This document shows positions 19,707-29,919 of a stretch of 64,000 nt of DNA, one piece after another (the first letter of the stretch is position 1; the number at the start of each line of letters is the position of its first letter). The notes below the pieces were generated by a model. The model saw only the letters and a program-made list of their open reading frames with translations, was not told the DNA's origin and did no database searches. Source of the DNA: Lepidostoma basale (taxonomy: Eukaryota > Arthropoda > Insecta > Trichoptera > Lepidostomatidae); contig JAHDVF020000068.1 in NCBI GenBank assembly GCA_022606425.2, positions 1,798,001 through 1,862,000 of the forward strand, read 5' to 3'. The position numbers and the translations under genes are program-made.

Positions 19707-20499
19707 TTAACCCTTAACGTACCGTGTTCAAAACAAAACGCTCGCTCCCATGTGGTAAATTCAGTTTACCGCTAACTTTATCTAAATATCAAGCATATGA
19801 CTCGATGAATCAAAATTTAATTTATGTCATCTTGTAGGGAATTTCATTAGGAATAGATCGATATCTATAACATACATGGATTATTTGAAAAACATATCAT
19901 TATTAATTTTTTTCTGGAACCATGCGATTTCTGATATGGAATGCGTCACAGCATACGAGCAACTGGACACCAAGTATAAACTTGTCCCCGCGCCGCAGCC
20001 GGCGGGCGAGACTTTACGAGATTTTACGTATGATAAAGGCACCTAGGCAAAATGTATAGTACGTTCAAGACAACGAGTACGTATTAATATTTGTCCCTTT
20101 TGGTAAAGTGTTAATATTTTCACAGTTCTAATATTATTAAGTTGCGTGCTGCGTTTCCATCCACAGTCGTTATTATTACGTACCTATTGAAAAGGCCAAA
20201 GATATAATTTATAATACGTTCAAAACAGCGAGTAAGTATTTGTCACTTTTGATAAAGTTGTAAATATTAGCAAAACAAATTCTACCTTAACACGAATGAA
20301 GGTGAGGGCAGTCTTAGAAAATATTTTTTTTTGGGATGAAGGAACTAATTTTTTGCTTTATTTTTATTACGAAATATTGAGAACACTTCAATGGAGGATT
20401 ACAATTTTTTTTATAATATTAGGGTCCATAGGTTTTAAGAAAATCAACTTTAAATTGGCAGTGGAAACTTAATTGACCACATGGCAACGCGACGGTTAA
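19707..20499. mobile_element. piggyBac-like MITE with TTAA target and known empty site
   Basis: The element 19711-20495 (785 bp) is bounded by TTAA at 19707-19710 and 20496-20499. Left end CCCTTAACGTACCGTG, right end (minus strand) CCGTCGCGTTGCCATGTGG. TTAACCCTT-type ends and exact TTAA duplication are characteristic of piggyBac. No transposase frame is present. The sister duplicate reads straight through a single TTAA at 19203-19206. Confidence 0.85.
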
Positions 20500-20565
20500 A
20501 TAATTTCTTATAATAAAACGTTTATAATAATAAAATATTAAATGAAAAATTCGGTTTTGTGATGT

Positions 20566-20612
20566 AATCACCTCTAGGGCGCATATTACAAAAAAATAAT
20601 ATGCGCCTTATA
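20566..20612. repeat. Small hairpin in the duplicated unit
   Basis: CACCTCTAGGGCGCATATTA and TAATATGCGCCTTATAGGTG flank an 8-base A-rich loop, forming an almost perfect stem of about 20 bp. The first duplicate has a rearranged version (19274-19335) with the left strand twice. Confidence 0.6.
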
Positions 20613-20694
20613 GGTGAGAAAGTATAAAAGTGAAGCGTGGACCTATAAAGAAGTATGGATTAGAGTGAATGCAATAGAATGTGTTGTAAATATG

Positions 20695-21081
20695 TATTGT
20701 ATATAATATTCTTCTTCTTCTTCGTCTTTTTGTCCTATCACACCTCAATGGTGTATTGGGCCTCAAGGAACCGTCTCCACCCGACTCTATCGCATGCCTG
20801 ATGCCTAACATCATCCCAAGTGAGGCCTGCTGCCTTAACCTCGTCCTGCAGGGTTCTTCTCCAGGTGGCTCTTGGTTTGCCTTGCTTTCTCTTTCCTTCC
20901 ACAGGGGACCAGTCTAGTGTACCCTGAGTGATGCAGGCTGGGTTCCGTCTCAGAATGTGACCGATCCACTGCCATTTGCGTCTAGCGACTTGTTCTCTTC
21001 TTGGCTTTTTGCCTGCCATGGTTCAGAGAACGGCATTTGACACTGATTGGGGCCAATAGATTTTGAATATTGTATATAATA
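20695..21081 (-). mobile_element. LINE fragment (family E) with 14-bp target duplication
   Basis: The insertion 20709-21067 is flanked by TATTGTATATAATA on both sides (20695-20708, 21068-21081). On the minus strand it encodes QVARRKWQWIGHILRRNPA, KRKQGKPRATWRRTLQDEV and DRVGWRRFLEA, followed by a GAAGAAGAAGAA tail at 20709-20724. This is a recent-looking 5'-truncated target-primed insertion; the frame is open over its whole length (21019-20738). Confidence 0.8.
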
Positions 21082-21334
21082 GTGCTTAAAATGAAAATAT
21101 AAGAAGTAAACGTAGTTCGAATAGAGCTATGAATGAAAATATGAAAATATATGTGAAAATAATGAATAAAGAAACAAAAGTAAAAAAAAAAATATGTTAA
21201 CGAAGTTACCGGAATTAGAAATGGAGGAAGACTGAGGAAAACGAGGCACCTCATCAACAACGGTTTTAGAAATCTTCGAAGACCCGTCAAAAGAGTACCT
21301 GCAAGTCATAGACGTATCCGAGATTCCAAGAAAT

Positions 21335-21480
21335 ATAATTGAACATAAACAACATAACAAACCATCACACCATGTCCCCGGAGAGGCTGAGAGGATTAAC
21401 CGCCTCCCTTTTCGATCCTGACACACCTTTTGAGCTTCCACCACATTCATATAGCGAGTCTTACACGCACGTCAATTCTT
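21335..21480 (-). pseudogene. RTE LINE 3' end fragment
   Basis: Minus-strand match to the RTE 3' end (CGTGCGTGTAAGACTCGC, AAAAGGTGTGTCAGGATCG, TGGTGTGATGGTTTGTTATG). The tail is GTTATGTTGTTTATG, the TTGTTG-tail variant. Confidence 0.55.
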
Positions 21481-21522
21481 CAAAATGTAACTAATCTATT
21501 ACTATATTTGATTAATCTATTA

Positions 21523-21935
21523 ATTAACTAACTAACTAACTATCACGCCGTCTCCCCGAAGGGGTAGGTAGAAAGAATGGTCTTCCACACTGTTCTATCC
21601 TGACGTATTTCTCTAGCTTCCTCAACATTCTTACATCGTGTCATGCACGCACGTCGATTTTTCTGGCTCATTGACTCTCTGACATTTGATTTATTTGATG
21701 GTGCCATTTCTAGTTCCATTTACATCGTTAAAATATACTTTTTTACCATTCTTTCTTCATTCACTATTTCCAATTGTCCAAACCACCGTAAAAACCATTT
21801 CATTATTTTGTTCATAACACCATCATTCGCACCGCATTTACTTCTTATATGAATATTTTCATTCGATACTCTATCATACACAGAGTATTCACACATTCGT
21901 CTAAGAGATCTCATGTATTCTGCATCTATTCATCG
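21523..21935 (-). pseudogene. RTE LINE ORF2 C-terminus with TTAG tail
   Basis: Minus strand: MRSLRRMCEYSVYDRVSNEN and IRSKCGANDGVMNKIMKWFL are open at 21914-21720, followed by degraded NVRESxSQ and ACMTRCK sequence and the tail TTAGTTAGTTAG (21523-21540 on the plus strand as AACTAACTAACTAAC). Confidence 0.7.
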
Positions 21936-23062
21936 ATTCTGATAATCTCCACATACGGTTAAGTTTTATTTTGTAATTCACATCAAAGATTATTCGATTA
22001 AAGCCAAATTTTATAATAGTTTCTCTAAATCGATTGTGGCACATCGCTATTATATTATATTATTATATAATTTAAATGAAACATCTAAGTATTGAGAATC
22101 CTCAAACTGCGGCAACCGTCACTGACGCATTTGGTATAGCGTATGAGTAGGTATTGTATATGATTGTCATACGACCGTATAATTGCTTGTCGTTCCCTGA
22201 GGGTGGACTTTTATTGAATCAACGTTGTTTTCTGTTATCCCTTACATTTTCCGCTCTCCTTTCAGCCTTACAGTTTTACTTTTTTTCCACCAAATAATCG
22301 GAGCCCATCGGGAATAAAAAAACCGACACGGCATTCCGGATGAGAAATGGAATTGTGTTATATATTTATCCTTCTACGGGGTTATCGCAGGTTCGGATAA
22401 GGAGAAAAGAGATTGAATGGGTTTTATTATGTTTAGGAATAAACGATATATGATAATCAGATAAATAAAATTGAGGAGACCTCATTTCGCCTTATGCGGG
22501 GAGAAATCGCAAAATTTATGTCGACATAAGGCTAATCTATATTCATAGGCCGCTGTTTATTCGGATATAAATCATTTTAGCGTATTTTTTCTGACAATGG
22601 ACATTTTTTTTATAGTGTAACCAATCTACCGAATCACACATTTGACAAACTGCTATGATAAACAAGTAATTAATACGTATGAAAACGACTGTTTTCTGTA
22701 AGTATTATTATAATTTATGTGAAAGACGTGTCAAATGTAGCGAAAATCAAACGCGTTGGTGTTTTAATATTGTACATAAATTAATGGAACAGATTATTAA
22801 GGGATAAACTCCAGAAGAAAGGAAATTATTACCGGGAACTATTTAGTTAAATAATTTTATGAATACAATATTTACATATATTACGAATACTAAATGACGT
22901 TGAATAAGTCAGAAACGTAATTTAATTTTCAATATATAGCGTTTCTAAGAAAAACATATTTTTACAACTATGATAGATAAGCACTAGAACAATAATACTT
23001 TCTTTTTTGAACTGTTACAAAAAACTCTATGTTCAATTTGAATTAACATACCTATTATATTT
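21936..23062. other. Interval with one family A remnant
   Basis: 22670-22745 is a decayed family A half (TTAATACGTATGAAAACGAC, GTGAAAGACGTGTCAAATG). The rest has no recognised gene. Confidence 0.4.
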
Positions 23063-23378
23063 TTAAGGATTAATTGTATGTCAATAGAGACGAAGATGAA
23101 ATTTTTTTTCTTGGAAACAGAAAATGGTGATCGAGGCGTTTACAGGACTTATGACCTGTCATTGGTTGGGTTAAGCGATCGCTTTATGTTAACAACATTC
23201 CCCATTTCGCCCTTCTTACGACCATCAAATTTTTAAAGATGTACTCGTATATATGCTACTTTGTTGGGAAATACTTCACATTTTTTGGTTCAATCTACAC
23301 TAGCGCCATCTATTAAGATTGGGTAAAAAAAATAACAATTTGCATCTTCGTCTCTATTGAGATACAATTAATCCTTAA
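23063..23378. mobile_element. MITE F, complete copy with TTAA flanks
   Basis: The element 23067-23374 lies between TTAA at 23063-23066 and 23375-23378. Terminal repeats are GGATTAATTGTATGTCAA and GGATTAATTGTATCTCAA, continuing into AGAGACGAAGATG on both ends. The body includes GGCGTTTACAGGACTTATGA. No coding capacity. The sequence following it (TGGGTAAAATACAGTATTTG) is also found after the copy at 48523-49062. Confidence 0.75.
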
Positions 23379-23479
23379 AATGGGTAAAATACAGTATTTG
23401 TCTACAAGTATTTGTATACATTCAAAATGCAACATATATTATATATATTTTAAAGGATTAATACGATCAAAAGGATGTG

Positions 23480-24068
23480 TTTTTTTTAAGTTTTATCAAA
23501 TCTACCAGAAATTACATGTTTCACATTGCTAAGGCATCATTGAGTGTATTTAAACATTTAACAACCTATTGTTTAAATATCGTACATTTATATGGAAGGT
23601 GATAAAAACGTGGACGGGAAAGCACAAGTTGACGTGGATGAGACTAATTCAAAGGAGTCCCGAAAGAGATCGGGTCCTACCAGACGCCATCTATTACAGA
23701 CAGTCCTGCAGACGCCATACGAGAAGAGCTGACTCAAGGACAAGGGTAGTGAGAACAGGTTAAGCCTTAGAAAAGCTAATTACTTGTAAGTGATTCCCAT
23801 GAAATAAATTTAATAATCAATATTTGATAATGCCTAAGATAGGTGAAACATGTCATTCACAAAAATTACAATAAAACTAAAATACTAATAAAAACGTCAG
23901 TTTTATAGACGTTTTATTATAATTTATGGGAATGACATAATTCGACTGTCTTAGGCATAATCAAATATCCAATAAATTATAAAAAAAAATTATATAAAAA
24001 ATACGTTTTCATTTGTATTCATTATTTAATATGGAGATTTACATCATTGTTCAAGAAACAATGCACAT
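23480..24068. repeat. Cluster of family A palindromes
   Basis: Contains CAAATCTACCAGAAATTACA, GATTCCCATGAAATAAATTT, TTTGATAATGCCTAAGATAG, GTGAAACATGTCATTCAC, then an inverted half AATTTATGGGAATGACATAA and the outer end ATTTAATATGGAGATTTACA with ATTGTTCAAGAAACAAT. At least two decayed family A units overlap here. Confidence 0.55.
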
Positions 24069-24119
24069 CACTGACAAACTTTAATAAAGTATCAGTGCAT
24101 TTTACTTTATTAAAAATTA

Positions 24120-24537
24120 CTATATGGCTGCGAAACCTGGACTCTGAAAGTGAACGTAATGAACCGGTTGGAAGCGTTCGAGATGTGGATATACCGCAGA
24201 ATGCTTCGTATACCGTGGACCAAAAGGGTCAGTAATGCAGACGTACTACAGAGAGCTGTTGTCGAGTGTGAAAATTAGAAAGGTCTCATATTTGGGTCAT
24301 GTGCTAAGGAGAAAAAACTACCACCTCCTTTAACTGATATGAATGGGTAAAGTGGAGGGACGTCGAGGAGTTGGTAAAAGGCAGCTGTCCTTGCTGCGGA
24401 ACATCAAAGAGTGGACATGAATAACAAGAGTTCAGAACCTGTTCCAAGTGGCGCAGGATAGAGATGCCTTTGCTGCAGTGATCGCCAACGTTGGGGGGAC
24501 CTGACACGGCACCGAAAGAAGAAGAACGATTAAGGCA
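24120..24537 (+). pseudogene. LINE fragment (family K), ORF2 C-terminus
   Basis: Encodes YGCETWTLKVNVMNRLEAFE, MWIYRRMLRIPWTKRVSNAD and then, with frame changes, YLGHVLRR, RGVGKRQLSLLRNIKEWT and FQVAQDRDAFAAVIANVGG, ending in GAAAGAAGAAGAAC. This is the longest collinear copy of family K in the window and shows that 1-395 and 890-1210 belong to the same family. Confidence 0.75.
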
Positions 24538-24572
24538 CTAACACTGTGGAATTCCACTGTAAAAAAACATCG

Positions 24573-24843
24573 AAATTGAAAAACAACGCTATTTACGTTC
24601 CACTTTAATTAATTCAATATCTTTACGCAATAAAAATATTAACCAAGACATGTTTCGGAGGTGACCTTTATCTTTAGGTGTAAATACATGTAATATAACT
24701 ATACTCGTATACCTTTATAACAGTTATATGTTTGCACCTGAGGATGGAGGTCATCTCCGAAACAATTCGTTGTTAATATTTTTATTTTATATAAAGATTT
24801 AATAAATTAAAGTGGAACATAAAAAGCGCTGTTTTTCAATTCT
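24573..24843. repeat. Palindrome with hammerhead-like motifs (CTGAGGA type)
   Basis: Arms pair AATTGAAAAACAACGCTATT with the mirror AAAAGCGCTGTTTTTCAATT, and GTTCCACTTTAATT with AATTAAAGTGGAAC. The right arm carries a well-preserved hammerhead-like core (24738-24774); the left arm's minus-strand equivalent is CTAAAGA with GAAACATGTC. Confidence 0.65.
24734..24774 (+). ncRNA. Hammerhead-like motif with intact boxes and UUCG loop
   Basis: CTGAGGA (24738-24744, exact CUGANGA), stem II GGAG-GTCAT-CTCC (24746-24758), GAAA (24759-24762), then ACAA-TTCG-TTGT (24762-24773), a 4-bp stem III capped by UUCG, then T as cleavage base. Stem I pairing is poor (GCAC against AATA), so the core is good but cleavage competence is uncertain. 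Confidence 0.5.
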
Positions 24844-25338
24844 AAGTTCGTTATAATAGTTTTAATAATTCTGATAAAGCTAATTTATTTGGCATAAAAC
24901 AATACCTGTGTTAATCCAATTCAAATACAGCTATCTATAAAATCTACAAACATCTTCGAAAGAAGCACAAAGCTAAACTAGATTAATAATTATAATTTAA
25001 GTCAAAAGTTATACAACTTTTCGCGTCGCCATAGCCGAGCGACATTTTCTAAAAATCGCGTAAAATTTTAGGGGCTATTTCGTTATTTTCACCCTGGCCA
25101 CAGAATGTAGCAAGCTGTTCCGGAAAGTGCCTCTGGTTTATGGGGCGGCGGGCGCCCCCTTCCTCGATGTGCCGAAAAACTTAACAACCAACAAAAAAGA
25201 AACATACACTCACGAGGAATGCCGTTACGTTCTCGTCTCATTTACTTCGTCTCCTTTACGAGATTCTCAAGGGCCGACAACCATCGGCCGGTGAATGCTA
25301 TATATATTTATAATCTGATAAATATTTTATCTTGAATT
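24844..25338. other. Interval without recognised gene
   Basis: Slightly more GC-rich from 25020 to 25290, with no frame or repeat I can assign. Confidence 0.35.
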
Positions 25339-25515
25339 TCTTCTTCTTCTTCTTCTTCTTCTTCTTCTTCTTCTTCTGCTTCATCTTCTTCTTTTAATGG
25401 ACCTGACGATCGGTGGCACAGAAATCATGTCTCATCGGAGAATGAGGACCAGTTGTCCCTCCACCTCTTAGGTGGTCTTCCAGGTGGACGGTGTCCGGAG
25501 GGGATATCATATATT
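25339..25515 (-). pseudogene. LINE fragment (family M) 3' end with long TTC/GAA tail
   Basis: Minus strand: GHRPPGRPPKRWRDNWSSFS then a tail seen on the plus strand as a pure TTC run at 25339-25377. It is joined head-to-head with the plus-strand family M copy that follows. Confidence 0.65.
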
Positions 25516-25897
25516 GTATTTGCTCCTATAATGACATATGGAATAGAAACGAGCGCTGACACCATCAGAACAAAAAGTCTCCTAAGAACCACAGAAATGA
25601 AGACTCTTCGATCCGTTGCGGGAACGACACTCCGAGACAGAATCAGAAATTCTGAAATAAAAAAGATCTGCAATGTAGAAGATGTCGTGCGATGGGGAAC
25701 ACTGAGAAGACGCTACTGGAAAAATCATGCGGAAAGAGCATGTTCTGAAAGAACGATAAATATAGCCGCAAGTAAAGTACCAACAGGAAATCGACCTGCA
25801 CGAAGACCACCTAAAAGAAGCGAGACAGTTGGACATCTACAACCCAGGAACAGGCTCCGAGAAATAAAAGGACACAGTTATATATAAAGCAGAAGAA
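25516..25897 (+). pseudogene. LINE fragment (family M), ORF2 C-terminus
   Basis: Open at 25525-25887: MTYGIETSADTIRTKSLLRT, TEMKTLRSVAGTTLRDRIRN, ICNVEDVVRW, KVPTGNRPARRPPKRS, with a GAAGAAGAAG tail at 25892. Homologous copies are 26507-26960 and 59540-59850 (both minus). The frame is intact from about 25525 but lacks the RT catalytic region. Confidence 0.75.
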
Positions 25898-26506
25898 GAA
25901 GTAGTTGTTAAGTATTAAACTACAATTATCTTTACGTTTTCATTTATCTTTAAAAAAATAAATTGGCATTACCTTAATCCTTCTCCAACTGAATTGAATT
26001 CGAAATAATTTATATTTATAGTAAGAATATATTGATTCTTGAACAATGATGTAAAACTCGATATTAAAAATAATTTAACTAATTAACTAATTCAAACTAT
26101 TTTCTATTATTTAATTTAGGATACAAAATTTTCAGGATATTGATTTTTGAAATAAATCCGTCATTATAATATCAAAATTTGTACTTTATTGAGATTTAAC
26201 AAAAAAATATATTGCATTAACCCATTCGATAAATGGTTGACGATTCCCTTCACCTTGTGTTTATTCTCTATCGATCATCGGGCCTTTGTTCTATGTTCCT
26301 CTCCATACACATTTGCCGACTTTCATTATGTCTGCGAGGCACACGCTGCATACGTTTATTCTGCGACATAAAACGCTACATTTTCATAAATATTACATCT
26401 TCCGCGCAATGGAGGAATAGCGAAATCTCCAAATATTGGAAACTAGCAAAGGGCTTTTGTTATATGTTCGATTGACAAATAAAAAAATTCTTATGCGTAT
26501 ATCAAT
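25898..26506. other. Interval without recognised gene
   Basis: 26034-26070 is a family A outer terminus (TTGAACAATGATGTAAAAC). A 60-80 codon frame at 26189-26475 shows no recognisable domain. Confidence 0.35.
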
Positions 26507-26960
26507 ATTCTTCTTCTTATTCTATTCCTTTAGTCTGTTCCTGAAGTCAGGCTAGCCTCTCTTGAGAAGTTGACTTCCAGATATCCCTCCATCTCTTTGG
26601 CGGTCTTTCGAGGGGACGTTGGCCAACAGGAATCTGACGCGCCACAACGTGAGGGATTCTGGAGGGATGCACCCTCTGCACGTGCGTATTCCAGTATCTT
26701 CTGCGTTGTCTGCTCCATCTTACGATATCTTCCACCTTGCAGATTTCGGGGATAGCCGTGTTCTTTACCCTTTCTCGAAGAGTCTTTCCTGCTATTGTCC
26801 TCAGCGTCCGCATCTCTGTCAGCTGCACTTTAGCATTCGTTCTTGTGGTATCCGCTCTGGTCTCCATGCAATATGTCAGTATATTCTGACCTTGCTGTCA
26901 GTTCTCATATACTTATTCCTCCATATGGTCTCCTTGAGACAACCTTCAACAATATTGCGT
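26507..26960 (-). pseudogene. LINE fragment (family M), ORF2 C-terminus
   Basis: Minus strand 26867-26547: METRADTTRTNAKVQLTEMR, TLRTIAGKTLRERVKNTAIP, ICKVEDIVRW, QIPVGQRPLERPPKRWRDIW. The tail is AAGAAGAAGAATATTG at 26507-26517. About 45-50% of residues are visibly shared with 25525-25887. Confidence 0.75.
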
Positions 26961-27334
26961 GTACACCTTTGTTATATACTCAATATTGATGAAGTTGACC
27001 ATTTTATGAATGTTTTAATATGTACTTTTGAATTTAAAAGAAATAAGTTTTATTGTAACACCTAATTTTTCTAACATTGGTTGGCGTAACTTGATTTTAA
27101 CACCACATCTTAGCGAAACAGCTATCACAATTTCAAATAAATTGAATAAATACATTGTGATACTATATTAAAGGTTGGCATAACTTGATTTTAAAACCAC
27201 AATTTAACGAAAAAGCTATCACGACAATTTTATAGAAATTGAATAAATATATTGTAATAATACTCCTTTTATAACAGTGATTTAAATTAAATAGTAAATA
27301 ACGTTGAAGTGTCTATTCCGCAAAAAAAAGATTA
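26961..27334. other. AT-rich interval with a local direct repeat
   Basis: GGTTGGCGTAACTTGATTTT (27078) and GGTTGGCATAACTTGATTTT (27173), each followed by ACCACA and AGCTATCAC and an ATTGAATAAATA phrase, form an imperfect direct repeat of about 95 bp. Confidence 0.5.
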
Positions 27335-27490
27335 TCTAAATGTTTTATTATATTTTGCGAGAGTGACATGTTTCGCCAAGACATTATCAAATATTGACGT
27401 GTAACAAGGCTTAAAACTTCTATGAAACAAACGATTTCTTCATCATTTAATAAGGATCAATTTATATTCAGTGTTTCTTGAATATTGCAG
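27335..27490. repeat. Family A palindrome, shortened
   Basis: TTTTATTATATTTTGCGAGA, GTGACATGTTTCGCC and ACATTATCAAATATTGAC on the left; CTTAAAACTTCTATGAAAC on the right. Confidence 0.5.
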
Positions 27491-28055
27491 CATTATTTAA
27501 GAAAAAATAAATACTCATATTGTATATAACTTGATTTAGTACGTACGCCTACGTGATACAACAAAGTTCAACGATGAACATAGAAAATACCTTTGATCTA
27601 TTCTATGCAATCCTAGCAGATGATTTGAAACTCCCAGGAAAACGGCGTGATGGTTTGTATTTGTTGTTGTTAAATAAGTAAAGTATTCAAATCGATTATT
27701 TGTTATAATATTGGCTACTTAGATATCAGAGTATTTCAAATAATGGTGTTCTACAAATCTGTGTGTTTAAAGTTTTGGAGATGAACACAAATAATTTCCT
27801 CTCACGCCAACAGATATCCTTTCGTGAATGCACAATTTTGTATACTTTGTTATACAAATCTGACACATTTAGTGCGCGAGCCAAAATCGTGAATATAATG
27901 AATTACGAGTTTTGTATTTGGAGTTCTTAAAGTGGTCAGATACTATATCTCGTATTAGGGCATTAAATTTAATGATAAACTACGAATCAATTAGTAAATT
28001 AATAATAAATATAATAGTATTTTTATTCCTATATATAGTGCGGACGAATTACAAG
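27491..28055. other. Interval with a short RTE 3' end
   Basis: 27635-27682 is the end of an RTE copy (CCAGGAAAACGGCGTGATGG followed by TTTGTATTTGTTGTTGTTAA). Nothing else is recognised. Confidence 0.45.
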
Positions 28056-28564
28056 TCTTAGTGTCGAGAATGTATAAGGTATGCAAGTCAAATGATTTAA
28101 TAATGAATGTCGGAAAGTCAAAGGTGATGGTTTTTGAAAGGGAAGAGCAAATGACAGTTTGTAACATACGTGTGAACGAAGAGAATTTGGAGCAGGCGAG
28201 TGAATTTGTGTATTTAGGTAGCATGTTCACAGCGGATGGCCGAACGGATAGTGACGTCGAAAAAAGGGTTGGTGCGGGTAACAAAGTGAATGGAGCTTCA
28301 AAAATAGTTATTGGAAACAAGAATTTATCAATTAAAGCGAAAACGGCCGTTCACAATGGAGTTCTGGTCCAAACCATAATGAATGGAAGCGAAGCATGTA
28401 ACTGGCAGAAGAAGGATGTGGGCAGAATAAATGTGGTAGAGATGAGGTCCCTAAGACGTATGCGTGGTAGAACGATATACGACAGAATCTCAAATGCTGA
28501 TATAAGAAAGGAATGTAGAGCGGAAAAAGGTATAATGAAAAAATATAAGAGGCAGAAAAATTAA
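28056..28564 (+). pseudogene. RTE LINE ORF2, RT end and connection to C-terminal domain
   Basis: An open frame of 167 codons encodes NDLIMNVGKSKVMVFEREEQ (RT palm/thumb), LEQASEFVYLGSMFTADGRT, DVEKRVGAGNKVNGA, KAKTAVHNGVLVQTIMNGSE, VEMRSLRRMRGRTIYDRISN, then ends. The order is that of RTE ORF2 after the catalytic YADD box, which would lie just upstream but is missing. This is the most upstream RTE segment in the window. Confidence 0.75.
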
Positions 28565-28905
28565 GAAAGACATCGAAAGAAGGATTGGTGCTGGGAAGAA
28601 AGTAAATAGTATAATCAAATTCATCACTGCCAAATTTATCGACTGAAACAATGTAAGCAGTACATAATAAAGTTCTGGTGCAAACCCTTTTGTATGGAAG
28701 TGAAGCATGAAGTTGGCTGCGATAAAAATGAGATAAATGCGGTAGAAATAAAATCCTCAAGAATAATGTAGGGAATTATATTGTTTGACAGAACAATAAA
28801 ACGTAGAAAAATGATTGATTTAAAGAGTTAAAATAAAAAAGTATAGCAGTTCATCTGGTCTGCTTAATTCTTCAAAAAACGGCGTGACGGTTAGTTATTA
28901 TTCAG
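28565..28905 (+). pseudogene. Second RTE copy fused behind the first
   Basis: Starts again with DIERRIGAGKKVNSIIKF-type sequence (about 28568-28625), then VHNKVLVQTLLYGSEA, a decayed VEIKSSRIM and a jump to GGCGTGACGGTTAGTTATT at 28880-28900. Homology restarts at an earlier point of the ORF, so this is a separate, internally deleted copy. Confidence 0.6.
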
Positions 28906-29395
28906 ATTTTTGCTTTGTTTATATGCTTTCATATGTAAAACTGTATATAGAAATACTATGAACAAAGATACGTGTTCATAAAATTTGCATATTGATTAGA
29001 ATATAAAATGACATTTGCTGCTGGACGATAATGGTTGAAATGGCATTTAACCAGAACCAATAGCAACGAATGAATACTGAACAACCCTTTTAAATGTCAT
29101 GGCGTAATGACATCACCGTTTCAAATAACATGCAGGAAATTGCATACGACGCCAGTATTACTGTGGTTTATAATCTGTGAGATGTCTGAACGCGGATGAC
29201 AGCTTTAACTAGAGCACAGAGCTTTCCAAACTTAACAATATTTAGACTTTTCAAAACTTTCTCATGTGAAATTATTTTCGCGTTATGCAACTGTTCTGAC
29301 ACAATTTAAACGTAGAACTTTGAAAATGTGTGCATTTGACATTTAGGCTGAGATAAAACGTAACGGAAATCGCGTCATATTTTATTTAAAATATT
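28906..29395. other. Interval without recognised gene
   Basis: No frame or repeat assigned. Confidence 0.35.
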
Positions 29396-29885
29396 GGAGG
29401 GGAAAATTGAGCGACGCCGAGGGCCAGGAAGGAGACAAATGTCCTTCGTATCCTTCTGGCTCCATCTTCCATCATCCCGTCGACACACTTGATCAGCCTA
29501 CTGCCACTTCATCCTCGCAATTCGTATCCCTTCATTGGTGACCCTGGTGTTTCTAACCTCCACGTTGTGTTTATGGACTCTAAGCGAGATACCCAACATG
29601 GATCTTTCCATGACCCTTTGTGCAACTTTGATTTTGTGCATTGCTTCTTTGGTTAACGTCTATGTCTCGCATCCATAGGTCACCACAGATAACACACACT
29701 GGTCCAGCACTTGTGGTTTTAAAATTTGGGACATGTCCGAGTTGAAGATGTTGCCCAGCCTTCCGAATGCATACCAACCAGCTGTATTCTCCCATCAATC
29801 TCCTTGACTTGACCCCCTCTTCCAAAAGCCAACAGATAACCAAGGTACACATATTCATCCACATCTTACATAAGTTAAATATAAT
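29396..29885 (-). pseudogene. LINE fragment, ORF2 C-terminus
   Basis: The minus strand encodes (in broken frames) YLGYLLAFGR, VNIFNSDMS, VLDQCVLSVVTYGCET, AQRVMERSMLGISLRVHKRN and VRNTRVTNEGI, then MKWQ-type sequence. The motif order TYGCETW, RVMERSMLGIxLRD is that of the post-RT segment in LINE families N and O. Multiple stops. Confidence 0.6.
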
Positions 29886-29919
29886 TTTAGAAGGTGGTGA
29901 CAAAGTCGTTCCCTTATAA

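Larger units (their letters stand above)
19665..21250 (+). pseudogene. RTE-containing repeat unit, duplicate 2 (with two later insertions)
   Basis: Repeats the order of 19170-19664: ATACCAAACCTCTAAATTTG, GAAGCTC, [piggyBac-like MITE], AATAATTTCTTATAATAAAA, CACCTCTAGGGCGCATATTA, RTE-derived AGTGAATGCAATAGAATGTG, [LINE E], ATTGTATATAATAGTGCTTA, then AGGAAGACTGAGGAAAACGA. The tandem duplication predates the two insertions. Confidence 0.65.

Noticed and set aside
24762..24774. UUCG tetraloop as proof of a selected monomeric ribozyme
   Set aside because: The opposite arm reads GAAACATGTC at the same place, so the UUCG form may be a mutated ACATGT version.
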